A stretch of 64,000 nucleotides of DNA from Microglena sp. YARC (lineage: Eukaryota; Chlorophyta; Chlorophyceae; Chlamydomonadales; Chlamydomonadaceae): the NCBI GenBank assembly GCA_022414725.1, contig CM039464.1:34229763-34293762 (forward strand). The letters are read 5' to 3'. Shown in pieces: positions 15,001 to 26,383 of this stretch; the stretch's first letter is position 1; each line of letters starts with the position of its first letter. The notes below the pieces were generated by a model that worked only from the letters and a program-made list of their open reading frames with translations, was not told the origin of the DNA and searched no databases. Position numbers and translations under genes: made by a program.

Positions 15001-15890
15001 GCACGTTCTGTTCATGCATGTTCAATTAAGGCATGTTCTATTAAGGCATGTTCTATTCATGCATGTTCTATTCAGGCATGTTCTATTCATGCATATTCTA
15101 TTAAGGCATGTTCTATTCAGGCATGTTCTATTCAGGCATGTTCTATTAAGGCATGTTCTATTCAGGCATGTTCTATTCAGGCATGTTCTATTGAGGCATA
15201 TTATATTAAGGCACGTTCTATTCAGGCATGTTCTGTTCATGCATGTTCTATTAAGGCATGTTCTATTCAGGCATGTTCTATTAAGGCATGTTCTATTAAG
15301 GAATGTTCTATTCAGGCATGTTCTATTCAGGCTTGTTCAATTCAGGTATGTTCTATTCAGGCATGTTCTATTCAGGCATGTTCTATTCATGCATGTTCTA
15401 TTCAGGCATGTTCTATTCAGGCATGTTCTTTTCAGGCATATTCTATCAAGGCATGTTCTATTCAGTTATGTTCTTTTCATGCATGTTCTATTAAGGCATG
15501 TTCTATTGAGGCATGTTTTGTTCATGCATGTTCCATTAAGGCATGTTCTATTAAGGCATGTTCTATTAAGGCATGTTCTATTCAGGCATGTTCTATTCAG
15601 GCATGTTGTGTTCATGCATGTTCAATTAAGGCATGATCTATTCATGCATGCTCTATTTAAGGCATGTTCTTTTTAGGCATGTTCTATTCAGGCATGTTCT
15701 ATTCATGCATGTTCTATTAAGGCATGTTCTATTCAGGCATGTTCTATTCAGGCATGTTCTATTCAGGCAAGTTATATTAAGGCATGTTCTATTAAGGCAT
15801 GTTCTATTCAGGCATGTTCTATTAAAGCATGTTCTATTCAGGCATGTTTTTGTTCGTGCATGTTCCACTAAGCATGATCTATTCAGGCAT
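12030..15890. repeat. Higher-order satellite block, copy B
   Basis: Second full copy of the 3.8-kb block described at 5185, with the same order of variant units and the same spacer. Both copies end at a TGTTCGTGCATG variant. Confidence 0.85.
13615..13865. repeat. Non-satellite spacer, copy 3
   Basis: Near-identical to 6763-7010, about 6852 bp downstream of it, with the same palindrome and flanking satellite variants. The pair marks a higher-order repeat. Confidence 0.85.
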
Positions 15891-16238
15891 GTTCTATTCA
15901 GGCATGTTCTATTCAGGCATGTTCTATTAATGCATGTTCTATTCAGGCATGTTCTGTTCAGGCATGTTCCATTAAGGCATGATCTATTCAGGCATGTTCT
16001 ATTCAGGCATGTTCTGTTAAGGCATGTTCTATTCAGGCATGTTCTGTTCATGCATGTTCTATTCAGGCATGGTATATTTAGGCATGGTATATTAAGGCAT
16101 GCTCTATTAAGAAATGTTTAGTTCAGGCATGTTCTATCCAAGCATGTTCTATTCAGGCTTGTTCTATTCAGGTATGTTCTATTCAGGCATGTTCTATTCA
16201 GGCATGTTATGTTTATGCATTTAATATTCATGCATGTT

Positions 16239-16440
16239 ATATCCGTGTTGTGTATTTGAATACTGAATACTTAAGAATTAACACCTCTCACCATCTGTGT
16301 TGCGTACTTCAATACTGTAAAAATACATGAGTATTGAGTATTTTAATACTGTAAAAATACACGAATACTTACAAACACCTCTCACCATCTGTGTTGTGTA
16401 TTTGAATAGGCATAGACGTGTCTCTCGAGCAAACGGCCAC
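16239..16440. repeat. Tandem repeat of about 95 bp, a little over two copies
   Basis: CACCTCTCACCATCTGTGTTG occurs at about 16282 and again about 95 bp later, each followed by GTACTTGAATACT-like sequence. An AT-rich stretch of AATTAAGATTAAAT words follows to about 16600, with no gene visible. Confidence 0.7.
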
Positions 16441-16644
16441 ACCTGGTATAGTGTGACAAGAGATGTAAAGTTAAATTTAATCTTAATGTACATTTAATTT
16501 AATTAAGATTAAATGTAATTAAGATTTAATTTAATTAAGATTAAATTAAATTCAGATTAATTAAATTAGAGTTTAAATTCAAATTGAAGGTAAAGTTAAA
16601 TTATTAGCATGGCATGAACTCCGCCCCCATTGTTTTCAATTTGT

Positions 16645-16750
16645 TGGTGTTCAGTTCACTAGTGCCTGTTGTCTTTGACCGCCCTCCCTGTTTTTTGCCA
16701 GCAAGTCCCTCTAGCCTATTTGGCTACCCCTGGACTGCAAATGTACACAC
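16645..16750 (+). repeat. Dispersed repeat, plus copy
   Basis: Shares GGTGTTCAGTTCA, GCAAGTCCCT and CTATTTGGC-type words with 49245-49345 (same orientation) and 21745-21865 (opposite orientation). It is probably a short transposon-derived family; its ends are not defined here. Confidence 0.6.
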
Positions 16751-16799
16751 ACGCCAGGTTTATTGAGGAGGAAGGAGTCAAGGTGGTGGTGGGTTTGAT

Positions 16800-18900
16800 A
16801 TCTACACACCATGCACATTCAAACCATGCACAGACACACCATCTCACACCCACCCACTTACACCCTCACAAACACCAACCATATACCACTCTCCCCTCCT
16901 CCACCCACCCACTCCCACCTTCACACCCACCACCCACACACACACACACACTCCCACCCTCAACAACAGCACCCACACATCCTCTCCCACCCAATCACCA
17001 CCCTCACATCTACCCAACCACACCCTGACGCCCACCACCCACCCACCCACACCCACTCACTCCATCCACACGTCACACCCAACCACTCCGACCATCACAC
17101 CCACCACCCAACCACACCCACTCACCAACCTCCTACCCACCCACTCCCACCCGCACACACCCACTCACCACCCTCACACACACCCACTCCCACCCTCACA
17201 CACACCACCCAACCACTCACACCCATTCACCACCGTCACACACCCATTCCCACCCTCACACGTACCACACACCCACTAACCACCCTCACACACACTCACC
17301 ACCCTCACACACACTCATCACCCTCACACCCACCCAATCCCACCCTCGCACCCACCACCCACACACCACTCCACCCCTCTTCTTGCCCACTCCCACCCAC
17401 CCACACCCACTCATCATCCCGACACATACGACCAACACACCTCTCACCACCCTCACACCCACCACCCACACACCACTCACCACCCTCACACCCACCACCC
17501 ACACACCACTCACCACCCTCACGCAAAGCGCCCACATGCCACTTACCACCCTCACACACACACTCGTCACCCTCACGCACACCAACTCACCACTCTCACA
17601 CCCACCCACTCATCACCCTCACACACACACTCTCTCGCCCACACTCCCACCCACACCCATCCACCACCCACACACACACCCACACTCCCACCCTAACATC
17701 CTCACACCCACCCACTCACCACCCTCACACACGCACTCTCCCACCCTCACACATACCACCCACCCACCCACACCCTCAAACACCACTCACCACCCTCACT
17801 CCCACCACCCACACACCACTCACCACCCTCACGCAAAGCGCCCACACGCCACTTACCACCCTCACACACACACTCGTCACCCTCACGCACACCAACTCAC
17901 CACTCTCACACCCACCCACTCATCACCCTCACACACACACTCTCTCGTCCACACTCCCACCCACATCCATCCACCACCCTAACATTCTCACGCCCACCCA
18001 CTCACCACCCTCACACCCACACTCCCACCCTCACACATACCACCCACCCACCCACTCACCCACACCCTCAAACACCACCCACACACCACTCACCACCCTC
18101 ACGCAAAGCACCCACACTCCACTGACCACCCTCACACACGCACACTTGTCACCCCCACGCACACCCACCCACTCACCACCTTCACACACACACTCTCCCA
18201 CCCTCACACACACACACTCCCACCATCACACACACACACCCATTCACCACCCTCACACCCACCCACTCGCACACTCACACACCTCACCACCAACCCACCC
18301 GCACACCACCCCACACCCGCACACCACACACCCGCACCACACCACCCTCACACGCACACACTTACCACCCTCACACACATCCATTCACCACCCTCACACA
18401 AACCTCCCATCACCCTCACACACATACAATCTCACCCACCCAGCCACACCCACTCATATCACCACGCTCAAACACAGACCACCACACACACACCACACCA
18501 CCCTCCCAAACACCCCACACACCTACCACCCACACACCTACACACCCACACCACCCACACTACACACACCACGCTACCCTCACACTCACCCACTACCACC
18601 CTCTCACACACACACAGCCAACCACGCTACCCTCGCACTCACCCACTGACACCCTCACACACACCCATAGCCACCCACTGCCTCCCACACACTCACCCAC
18701 TACCACCCTCACACACACACACACAGCCAACCACTGCCACCCACCCACCCACTACCACCCTCTCACACACACACACACTCCCACCCTCACACACACCAAC
18801 CATAGCCACCCAGTGCCACTCACACACTCACCCACTACCACCCTCACCCTCACACACACCAACCACATACCACTCACCCCTCCTCCACCCCTCTTCTCAC
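16800..18900. repeat. CA/CCACC-rich minisatellite, likely intron of the 18901-19126 gene
   Basis: About 2.1 kb of ACCACCCTCACAC-type units with larger repeats, such as a block near 17450-17640 that recurs near 17770-17960. Long Thr/His/Pro reading frames here come only from composition. On the minus strand the array starts directly after a GTGAGA donor at 18900, so it is best read as intron. Confidence 0.75.
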
Positions 18901-19126
18901 CAAACATCCTCCCTGGACCCCTGGTCCAGACATGGTCGATGTGAAACCTAGGGTCTGCCAACTCAACCGGTACGTCGAAGTCAATACGCTCGTTCCGGTC
19001 GAGTGCCTCCGCTAACTGAAGGGCCGCTACCACCGCTCTGGCATCGGGCTCGATGACGTGCGGGCCGCAGCGACAGTTTGCGCATCGACCGCCGTATCGG
19101 ACCGCTCCGACGTTGGCTACGCGCAT
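18901..19126 (-). CDS. Putative first exon of an unrecognised minus-strand gene
   Basis: An ATG at 19126 opens a GC-rich reading frame of 75 codons that ends at a clean splice donor (TTTG|GTGAGA at 18901/18900). The peptide has a Cys cluster (CANCRCGPHVIEPDARAV), a Leu/Ala helix and ends in HIDHVWTRGPGRMFG. Codon use and composition differ sharply from the CA repeat on one side. A GRMFG motif shortly after a conserved W recalls the N-terminal part of long bacterial-type RluA pseudouridine synthases, but that is from memory of the motif and weak. No second exon can be found: the intron side is minisatellite until past 16.8 kb. It could also be a transposon fragment. Confidence 0.4.
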
Positions 19127-19504
19127 CTACGGCCGCATGTGTGTGCCCTAGACAAGGACGTAGTCGGAGACCCTAGAGACGGCTGTTATGAATAATGGTA
19201 GAAGACGCCAGAAGGTGCGTATCTCGGACGAAATAAAGATGCGTTTGGCGTGCACGCATGGTCCAAAGTGGTGACGCGTTGAGTTCTGGGCTGGGGGTCC
19301 AGGGTTGCGATTCGGGACCCCCAATCGCCCCCAGTGCCCCCCCCATTCCCGAATTGAACGGCAGGAACACCGGTTGCTCATCGTGAATTCGGGATCCCCA
19401 GAACTGCCCGAATCGCGCGAATACATCTCGAACATTCCCGAATCGCGCGAATACATCTCGAACTGAAGATAAACCGGCGCACAAGAGCACTTTTCCCAGA
19501 TCAC
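19127..19504. other. Unassigned region with a 27-bp direct duplication
   Basis: No convincing gene. CCCGAATCGCGCGAATACAT recurs directly near 19408 and 19436. Otherwise this is GC-rich unique sequence that could hold the upstream region of the minus-strand exon. Confidence 0.4.
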
Positions 19505-19742
19505 TTTTTGGCGGAGACCCCCCTTCTCGAGGGCGGGAGCTCCCAGGGTTATCCTCTCGGGTAACCCACCGGGGTTACCCGGGGGGTTACCCCATTGTCC
19601 GTTTGTCCGTCCGACCGTCCGACCGACAGAAAAATTGAAGCCTGACACGGCAGCCAACTGTCGTAACTGACTGGCTCCTTTCAGCTCCATCGTTGCCACA
19701 TGTCGTTCTTTTGCCAACACACTCCGCCAATTACCTGGGTCG
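19505..19742 (+). mobile_element. MITE-like element with GGCGGAG/CTCCGCC ends, copy 1
   Basis: Begins TTTTTGGCGGAG and ends CTCCGCCAATT. Inside are CCCTTCT, a G/C-rich inverted stretch, TTGTCCGTTTGTCCGTCC and GAAGCCTGACACG, shared with copies at 25705 and 27734. Similarity to the 25705 copy continues about 45 bp beyond the right end, so the true boundary may lie further out. Confidence 0.6.
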
Positions 19743-19792
19743 CTTGAGACGCTGCATATGACTTGTACCCATTTATATATAGGTAGTACTTT

Positions 19793-19860
19793 GCTGGTTG
19801 GCCCCAGTCCAAGCAAACTGGCTGGCCCCCTCAACCTCACGACTCGTCATAAGGCATACT
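19793..19860 (+). mobile_element. LINE 3'-end fragment
   Basis: TTGGCCCCAGTCCAAGCAAA followed by GGCCCCCTCAACCTCACGAC and TCATAAGG matches, in reverse complement, the 3' end of the LINE fragment at 26384-26640 and the repeated tails in 39.4-40.9 kb. It is too short to hold coding sequence. Confidence 0.5.
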
Positions 19861-20017
19861 GGTCCTCCAAAGTTTGGGGCCGCGGGGGGGGGGGGGGGGG
19901 GGGAGGAGAAAATCTGTAATTTTCAAAAAATTAGGTACTTTTCAGGCACTTTTTTCTAGCCCTCAGAATGACATGGGAATGGAACTAGGGTGTTCCTCTA
20001 CTAAATACCAGTCCATA
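19861..20017 (+). repeat. Inverted-repeat arm A (partner 24912-25084)
   Basis: TCCTCCAAAGTTTGGGGCCG, a poly-G run, then AAAAATTAGGTACTTTTCAG and CTAGGGTGTTCC recur in reverse complement at 24912-25084. Together with the segments at 20866 and 21385 it forms one dispersed element present twice in opposite orientation, 4 kb apart. Confidence 0.8.
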
Positions 20018-20865
20018 TACCGGTCAGGGTAGTCCAAGACGCACGTCCTTGCGTCCCAGGACGCAGCATGGGGAGGGCCGTTGCGTCCCAGGACGCAACA
20101 TTGGCAGGGTCGGTTGCGTCCCGGACGCAGCCTCATAGATTGGTTGCGTCCGGGACGCAGGTTTTGGAAGTTGGTTGCGTCTCACTTTATTACCCTGCGT
20201 TCTCATGCGTCCCAATGCGCCCCAATGCGCCCCAGTGCGTCTGATGCGTCCGACTCGAGAGTGTCTCAGTGGGTGGCGCAGGACGCAAAGGACTCTCTCA
20301 GCCACATAATTTGAATGGACTCGAACCCAAAAATCCCCTACATGCCCCAGGCCCTGAGTGGATGAGCGGGGTTCAAACAGCACCCTAGTCTAAAGCCTAG
20401 AATTTTTTGATGTGATCGATTTATTCTGGTCGACCTCCAAACATATTCGAACCGTCAAAATGTAATCTCGCGGCACGCCCAATGCTCCGACCAAGCAGCG
20501 AAGGCTGGATGATTTTTTTGTTGCCAAGCCCGATGCTGCTGCTGCTGCTGCTGCTGCTGCCGCCGCCACTATTGTTGCAGCCACTGCACACTGTCCAGAA
20601 ATATTATGTAAAAGACTCAATGAGATGGAATGGGACGCAGTGGGACGCATCAAGCATGGAGAAAAATTGAGACGCAGTGGGACGCATCAAGCTGCTGTTG
20701 CTGTGGGAGGGGGAAAGAGGATATTTTGGGACGCAACCTTCAAACTTTACTGCGTCCCAGGACGCAACCTACGAAATTGGCTGCGTCCCTGGACGCAACC
20801 TACCCATTTGGGTGCGTCCCAGGAAGCAACTCCTGGGGTCCGTTTGGACAACCCTGATACCGGTA
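20018..20865. mobile_element. Non-autonomous TIR transposon with GCGTCC subterminal repeats
   Basis: The left end TACCGGTCAGGGTAGTCCAA and the right end (read inward) TACCGGTATCAGGGTTGTCC form imperfect terminal inverted repeats. The other copy of the host repeat (24.9 kb, opposite strand) lacks these 848 bp, giving an empty-site comparison. Inside both ends are clustered copies of the small palindrome TGCGTCCCAGGACGCA and its halves. No transposase is visible; the (CTG)n stretch near 20540 encodes only low-complexity peptide. A TA target duplication is possible but not certain. Confidence 0.75.
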
Positions 20866-20921
20866 TGCTATTGGGGGAGAGATCCACCACACATTATACC
20901 AGGGCAGAGGGGGGAGGAGGT

Positions 20922-20975
<54 letters not shown>

Positions 20976-20983
20976 TCCACCCC
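20866..20983 (+). repeat. Inverted-repeat arm B (partner 24847-24911)
   Basis: TGCTATTGGGGGAGAGATCC and ATTATACCAGGGCAGAGGGG match 24847-24911 in reverse complement. It runs into a GT repeat and a poly-G tract of about 40 bases, whose length is unlikely to be exact. Confidence 0.75.
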
Positions 20984-21202
20984 ATGCAGTCTGTGCACCC
21001 AGGCCAGCAACTCAGCGAGGACGACATCAATCAATTATCTCTGAAGGTGGCTGAGATTGAGGGGATGGTTGCCAAGGAGGTCAATGTCAGAGGGCGTGAG
21101 CAGCGTGTGCAAAGGGAGCGAGCTCAAGTGAGGCTTGAGGCATCCCTAGAAGACGCGCCGGCATTGTTCTGGAGATTGGTGGTCGATGACGTCACCAACT
21201 AA
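20984..21202 (+). CDS. Unrecognised 72-codon coding fragment, probably transposon-derived
   Basis: An open frame from ATG at 20984 to TAA at 21200-21202 encodes a charged, helix-prone peptide (LSEDDINQLSLKVAEIEG near the start, ALFWRLVVDDVTN at the end) quite unlike the simple repeats around it. ATGCAG at 20984 could also be a splice acceptor, making this a last exon. TGTAA motifs at about 21214 and 21391, a polyadenylation signal in chlorophytes, lie downstream. It sits between arms B and C of a dispersed repeat, and the second copy of that repeat lacks it, so it may be a relic of the element's own gene. Confidence 0.4.
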   Translation: MQSVHPGQQLSEDDINQLSLKVAEIEGMVAKEVNVRGREQRVQRERAQVRLEASLEDAPALFWRLVVDDVTN

Positions 21203-21384
21203 GACCACATGTTGTAAAGGACGAAATTGTGCCCTTCAGCCATACATACATTAGTGATTATTGAAGACCTGATTATTTAATGCCCGATTGAAGCTTGGAC
21301 TGAAGACCTGGTTATTGAATACCTGATTATTGGGTATTGAAGGTGGGCACATTAGGGGCCAAGTGGCCTTGACCCCCAAGCCCA

Positions 21385-21400
21385 ACAAAAAATGTAACAT

Positions 21401-21464
<64 letters not shown>

Positions 21465-21617
21465 TGCTTCAAACATCCCCAATGGACTCGAGACTAACCT
21501 CAATGGATAGGCCTTTATAAACCCTGTCATTTGAGTATAATTAGACACCGTAACACTAAGTGGTGGCTGAAATACTAGCTGTACAGTGGGTTCCGAAGCC
21601 GGGGGGGGGGGGGGGGG
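21385..21617 (+). repeat. Inverted-repeat arm C (partner 24292-24490)
   Basis: Contains a (GAT)n microsatellite, then TTTTCTATGCTTCAAACATC, GGCCTTTATAAACCCTGTCA-like sequence and CAGTGGGTTCCG, all found in reverse complement at 24292-24490. Confidence 0.75.
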
Positions 21618-22511
21618 TCTGCTGAAGGGTGCCTCAGCACTTTTTTGGGATGGTGTATTTCACCTTTTTTTGCCCCCCCCCCCCCCCCCCCCCCCCCCCC
21701 ACCCCTGCACGCATACGTCATATACTTACACGGCGATATGCATGTCTGCATTTTACAGTCCAGGGCTAGGCCAAATAGTAGGCTAAAGGGACTTGCCCAA
21801 CTGTGATAGGAAGGGTTAACAAAAACTTGATGAACTGAACCCCGAACAATCGTTTCACCGACGGGGCCTCTGAGTTCGTGCTACAGTGATCATTTTATTC
21901 TACTCATCATATCATCTGGGATGGTCATTTAATTTTGTGGTTTTTGATAAATTGTATGGAGTATTTCCATAAATTGAATGAATATTTCCCCGAATATTTC
22001 CGTCATTTTTAATAAATTGTATGAAGTCTTGATCCACCAATTCAGCTACAATTTCAATGTTCTCAATACTATTTTGTCTATCCTTCAACGTTGCGTCTGC
22101 GACGGAGGACGCAGCGTCCTGGACAACCCTGGTGATCAGCCTGAAGGCTGATAGGTTGAAAGCAGTTAGCAGTTACAAGTGGACAAGTGGTGGTTGGACT
22201 CGAAGAATACATAATTGTCGAGAAGCACTACAAGAGCGAACGGAGTGTCGTGGGATCACGCATTGCCCGAGTATGTAGTGGGCTTGTTGAAAGCAGACGT
22301 GGAGGGAGCACAGAAGAGGAGGGAGCGTGGAGTTGGGGTGGAGGTGAGGTGGAGGTGGAAATCTCGTGCACCGCCCATTCTAGGGACCGGTATGTACCGT
22401 GCCCCCCGCCCCCGTGGCCGTACACGAAACGATCGGACGGGCATCCCCCGCTAGCGCTAGTCTGTCGAACAATATATACCGCGTGCCCCAGACGGCCAAG
22501 AACGCGCAGCA

Positions 22512-22545
<34 letters not shown>

Positions 22546-22700
22546 TAGCTCCTATCACTACTTTGAATTTGAGTCATGTTGTGTCCATCCATGCGCCCCT
22601 GCGCGGTGCACCGAAAGTTTGGTCGTCAGCTCGCGAACGTCAATGTTATTGGTAAGATCCGATAGGTGCAGTTAGCGATTGAGCATATCATGATGGAGAT
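21618..22700. other. Intergenic, poly-C tracts and a dispersed repeat
   Basis: Holds poly-C runs (21674-21700, 22517-22545), the minus copy of the dispersed repeat at 21745-21865, and GACAACCCTGGTGATCAG near 22120, which resembles the right end of the transposon at 20018. Reading frames here have no gene-like features I can support. Confidence 0.4.
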
Positions 22701-23503
22701 CGTTCGTATAGATAACGCGTTCGATCGAAGCATGCATTTGTCTCAATGTCTGCCTTGGTTCCAACTTCGAATGGCCCCACGCGGTGTCTTCAGTTATATT
22801 GGACGCTTCAGTTCGTAAGTGTATAGCAAGGCCAAGGGCAAGCAAGGGCAAGCAAGGGCAAATGAAGAAGAGATGCGCGGGCTGTCTTACGGCATGCGAC
22901 TCTAAAGCCTATTGCCTTGCAAAAGTGTTTCAAATTCTGAACTGGTTTCGCTCCACGTGGCTTTCGAGCTACTTCTGCGATATAACAGTGAGCAAGGCAC
23001 TGTCGGTTACCTCGCTACATTCTCGACCTGCAGACTGCAGAGGCGCGATACGAACCCACCAACTTGTATGTACCCCTTCACAGATCGCTTCAGCAACCCT
23101 AGCTGTGCGGTCGCTAATCGCGCTTACCCATTTCGAAGATGCCCGATTCCTTTCCTCGAACATTGCAACTCTTTGCCACGGGCATGGCATGCAACGTTTT
23201 TTGTGCATACCATGCAATATGGCGGACCTTGTAGAATCTGTCATGATGATCCCAAAAGGGTTTTTTCTTTCTGAGGTCTAGGTCGAGCAAGTCCCTCCAG
23301 CTATCTTCACCTAGTTAATATGTCTTGTTAACACCTCCTAGCATGGTGTTAACTATATGCAGGCATGTATACGAGGTGTTAGGGTGTTTAACACCCCCAA
23401 ACCTTGCAGGCTTAAACAACCCCAGGGTGTTACCTAGGTTCAGACAGACGGAGGGAGAGGTCGATCGCTGCGAAGGAATGATGGTTGAAATGGTCGCCAT
23501 TGG
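22701..23503. other. Intergenic, no convincing gene
   Basis: A plus-strand frame over 22784-23281 has mixed composition but no recognisable domain, and a second frame overlaps it. A GGGCAAGCAA triplication lies near 22840, and repeated GGTGTTAACACC-type words lie at 23330-23430. Confidence 0.35.
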
Positions 23504-23776
23504 CCCTACGGCAGCCTGCACCTGCTTAGGTTGTTAAACAGGTGTGCAGGATGTGAAACACATGTTCAACAACCACATGAAATTGAAATTGTTACATCCC
23601 TGTAATACAGTTACTCACAGGACGTGATGTTAAGGACACCACAGCGAAAGCCGGAGCTAGCTGTAGTCACCCTAACAAGTACATGCTGTATGCACAACCA
23701 ATGATGTATATAAACATGTGTTTACAACCCTGAGCACCTGTTTATCAACTTGAACAGGGTTCAGGCTGCCGTAGGG
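23504..23776. mobile_element. 273-bp inverted-repeat element enclosing a LINE 3' end
   Basis: The 15-bp end CCCTACGGCAGCCTG is perfectly inverted at 23762-23776. Similarity of the arms continues inward through a TAAACAGGTG word. No target duplication is obvious. The interior holds a LINE 3'-end copy. Confidence 0.6.
23578..23672 (-). mobile_element. Truncated LINE copy, 3'-end only
   Basis: On the minus strand this reads GGTGACTACAGCTAGCT, then GTGTCCTTAACATCACGTCC, then GGGATGTAACAATTTCAATT. The same order forms the 3' end of the large LINE at about 50208-50310. Only about 95 bp remain, as expected of a heavily 5'-truncated insertion. Confidence 0.65.
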
Positions 23777-24291
23777 TGGGCAGGAGAATCAGCCGAGGGC
23801 TTGCATCTTGGTCGATGGTTCATGACTAGGGAACGGCAATATGATATCAAATGGATCATATGTAGGGGTGGGCTATGTTATCTTACATTAGTGAGTAAGT
23901 AATATTATATAAGTCGGACGAGCCTACTCACCAGAATTTCGAATTTATTTGAAAAACTAATATTATTGTGACACTATAGTAATAGTTAGGGTTGGGAAGC
24001 AAATGCATATTTTGATTTGTATGTGCCGTATGAACGTATGCATATAAACGTTTGAAAACGTACAAGAATTTAATTTACTTCTGAAGTGTATACTTTCACA
24101 TGTGTTTAAAGATATTGCCACGTAGCTAATTTCATGGACATCGCATATCAACTCTCAAAAAAATAATCTGGCAAGTTTAGGTTGTCCAACTCCCATGAAA
24201 AGAAATCACGACCAGAAAGCTCGCCGACCCAGAAGCGCGGTGCCAATCTAAGGGAGCCATTCAACGCCAATTGGTCTAGTCACCTTTCTGC

Positions 24292-25084
<793 letters not shown>

Positions 25085-25684
25085 CTTTTATTCAACTGGG
25101 CCAAATTAAGAAATATGACCGGATTCTTCATCCTCTCAATGATATCTACAAGGTTTGATGATGGGGTCATTTTGGTTTGAAGTTGCCCCCCCCTTGGCAT
25201 ATAACTATATTGCAATAGTGTCCATGTTCACATTGCACTAGGTTTGCACCATCAATCCACCGAGCCCTCATGAGAGCTCAATGGAATGAAAGGCTTGGTG
25301 ACACTCTGATATCTGTGCCTGATATCTGGCTATCTAAATCAAACTGTGGGCCAAATTCAAACAAAATGGTACACTTGAAAGGTCAAATTCAAATTCAAAT
25401 TCAAATTCAAATTCAAACAAAATGTCCAATGGCTCTTGAAAGGTCAAATTGATTGCATTTTGTGATAGAGGAGGTCAGTAGCTTTCCAATCAGCCATCTA
25501 AATCAAATATTGAATGAAAAACGAGAAAGTTAAATGCCGGGAAGCGTACTGTACTTTTTGACGTACACTACTCATACGTTTGGACATACGTATGAGTATA
25601 CTTTTCGAGAAAAAATCATATGTACGAATATACGTATGAATATATGGACGTATGATAATACGTTCATATGTCTGCCCAACCCTA
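25085..25684. other. Interior of third hAT-like element, no gene
   Basis: Contains a short (AAATTC)n repeat at 25384-25420 and CGTATG-rich sequence near 25560-25670. No coding region is supported. Confidence 0.5.
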
Positions 25685-25704
25685 ATAATATATGTTAATA
25701 TTAG

Positions 25705-25881
25705 TTTTTGGCGGAGCCCCCCCTTCTGGGGAGTGGGAGCCCCCCGTGTTACCCATTTGTCCGTTTGTCCATCCACCCATCCGTCTGACCGCGATGAAGC
25801 CTGACACGTCAGCCAACGGGCTCGTAACTAACTCGCTTCCGTTGCCACCTGTCGCTCCCTCGCGATCACTCTCCGCCAATT
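25705..25881 (+). mobile_element. MITE-like element with GGCGGAG/CTCCGCC ends, copy 2
   Basis: Inserted in the second-level hAT-like element. It begins TTTTTGGCGGAG and ends CTCCGCCAATTT. The interior GATGAAGCCTGACACGTCAG and CTCGCTTCCGTTGCCACCTG are shared with copy 3. Confidence 0.7.
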
Positions 25882-26383
25882 TCTAGCGTCGCAGGCGATG
25901 CTGCATCGAACTTGTTCAAACACTAATAGTCTAATACCAGTTGCCGTTCCCTAATCATATGATATCAAGTCATCGTATGATATCATATGATGCCGGCAGT
26001 CAGACTTGGCCAAAGTTACCATTTATATGCAATATCATATGATGTCATTTGTATGATATCATATGGTTTCATACTCGCCATTGGCCAACATCATATGCCC
26101 TAGCGTTTATTTTCAATTCTGAAAGTGGTTTTTTTCTAGCTATATGGTTTCAGGCCTCCCCCAGGGACAGCGTCATAATGCTTTCTAGTGCTTTTTATAG
26201 TTTTTATAGGATTTTAGGGCCTTCTAGGGCAAACAAAAAACAATTTTTTTCTACACAAGTGTTACAGCGATATTTTTGCTAGAGCGGGGGCAAACTAGCG
26301 ATCGCTATACATAGCGTAAAAATAATCCCTGATACATGCCGGTCCCTATTAATGACGGTTTAATCCACCTAGTGCCCTCAATA

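Larger units (their letters stand above)
1554..16215. repeat. Satellite array, 15-bp unit GGCATGTTCTATTCA
   Basis: Close to 14.5 kb of head-to-tail 15-bp units. Common variants replace TTCAG with TTAAG or TTCAT and TATT with TGTT. Because 15 is a multiple of three, all frames stay open for long stretches and spell five-residue repeats (HVLFR, ACSIQ, MFYSG; on the minus strand LNRTC). I do not regard these as genes. Units from 1554 to about 5180 carry many single-base indels, while those from 5.2 kb on are far cleaner, suggesting lower base quality near the gap. Three copies of a 250-bp non-satellite spacer interrupt the array. It could be centromeric or another heterochromatic satellite, but nothing here proves which. 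Confidence 0.95.

Noticed and set aside
3200..16121. Many long open frames spelling HVLFR, ACSIQ, MFYSG and LNRTC repeats
   Set aside because: They exist because the satellite unit is 15 bp and stop-free; overlapping frames on both strands are equally open and nothing favours one.
1554..16215. CRISPR-like direct repeats
   Set aside because: Units abut with no unique spacers, and the DNA is eukaryotic in character.
16811..18649. A 612-codon Thr/His/Pro frame and its antisense Val/Gly frames
   Set aside because: Pure composition effect of the CA-rich minisatellite.
22784..23281. A 165-codon plus-strand frame
   Set aside because: Overlaps another equally open frame, has no motif, and lies among transposon fragments.
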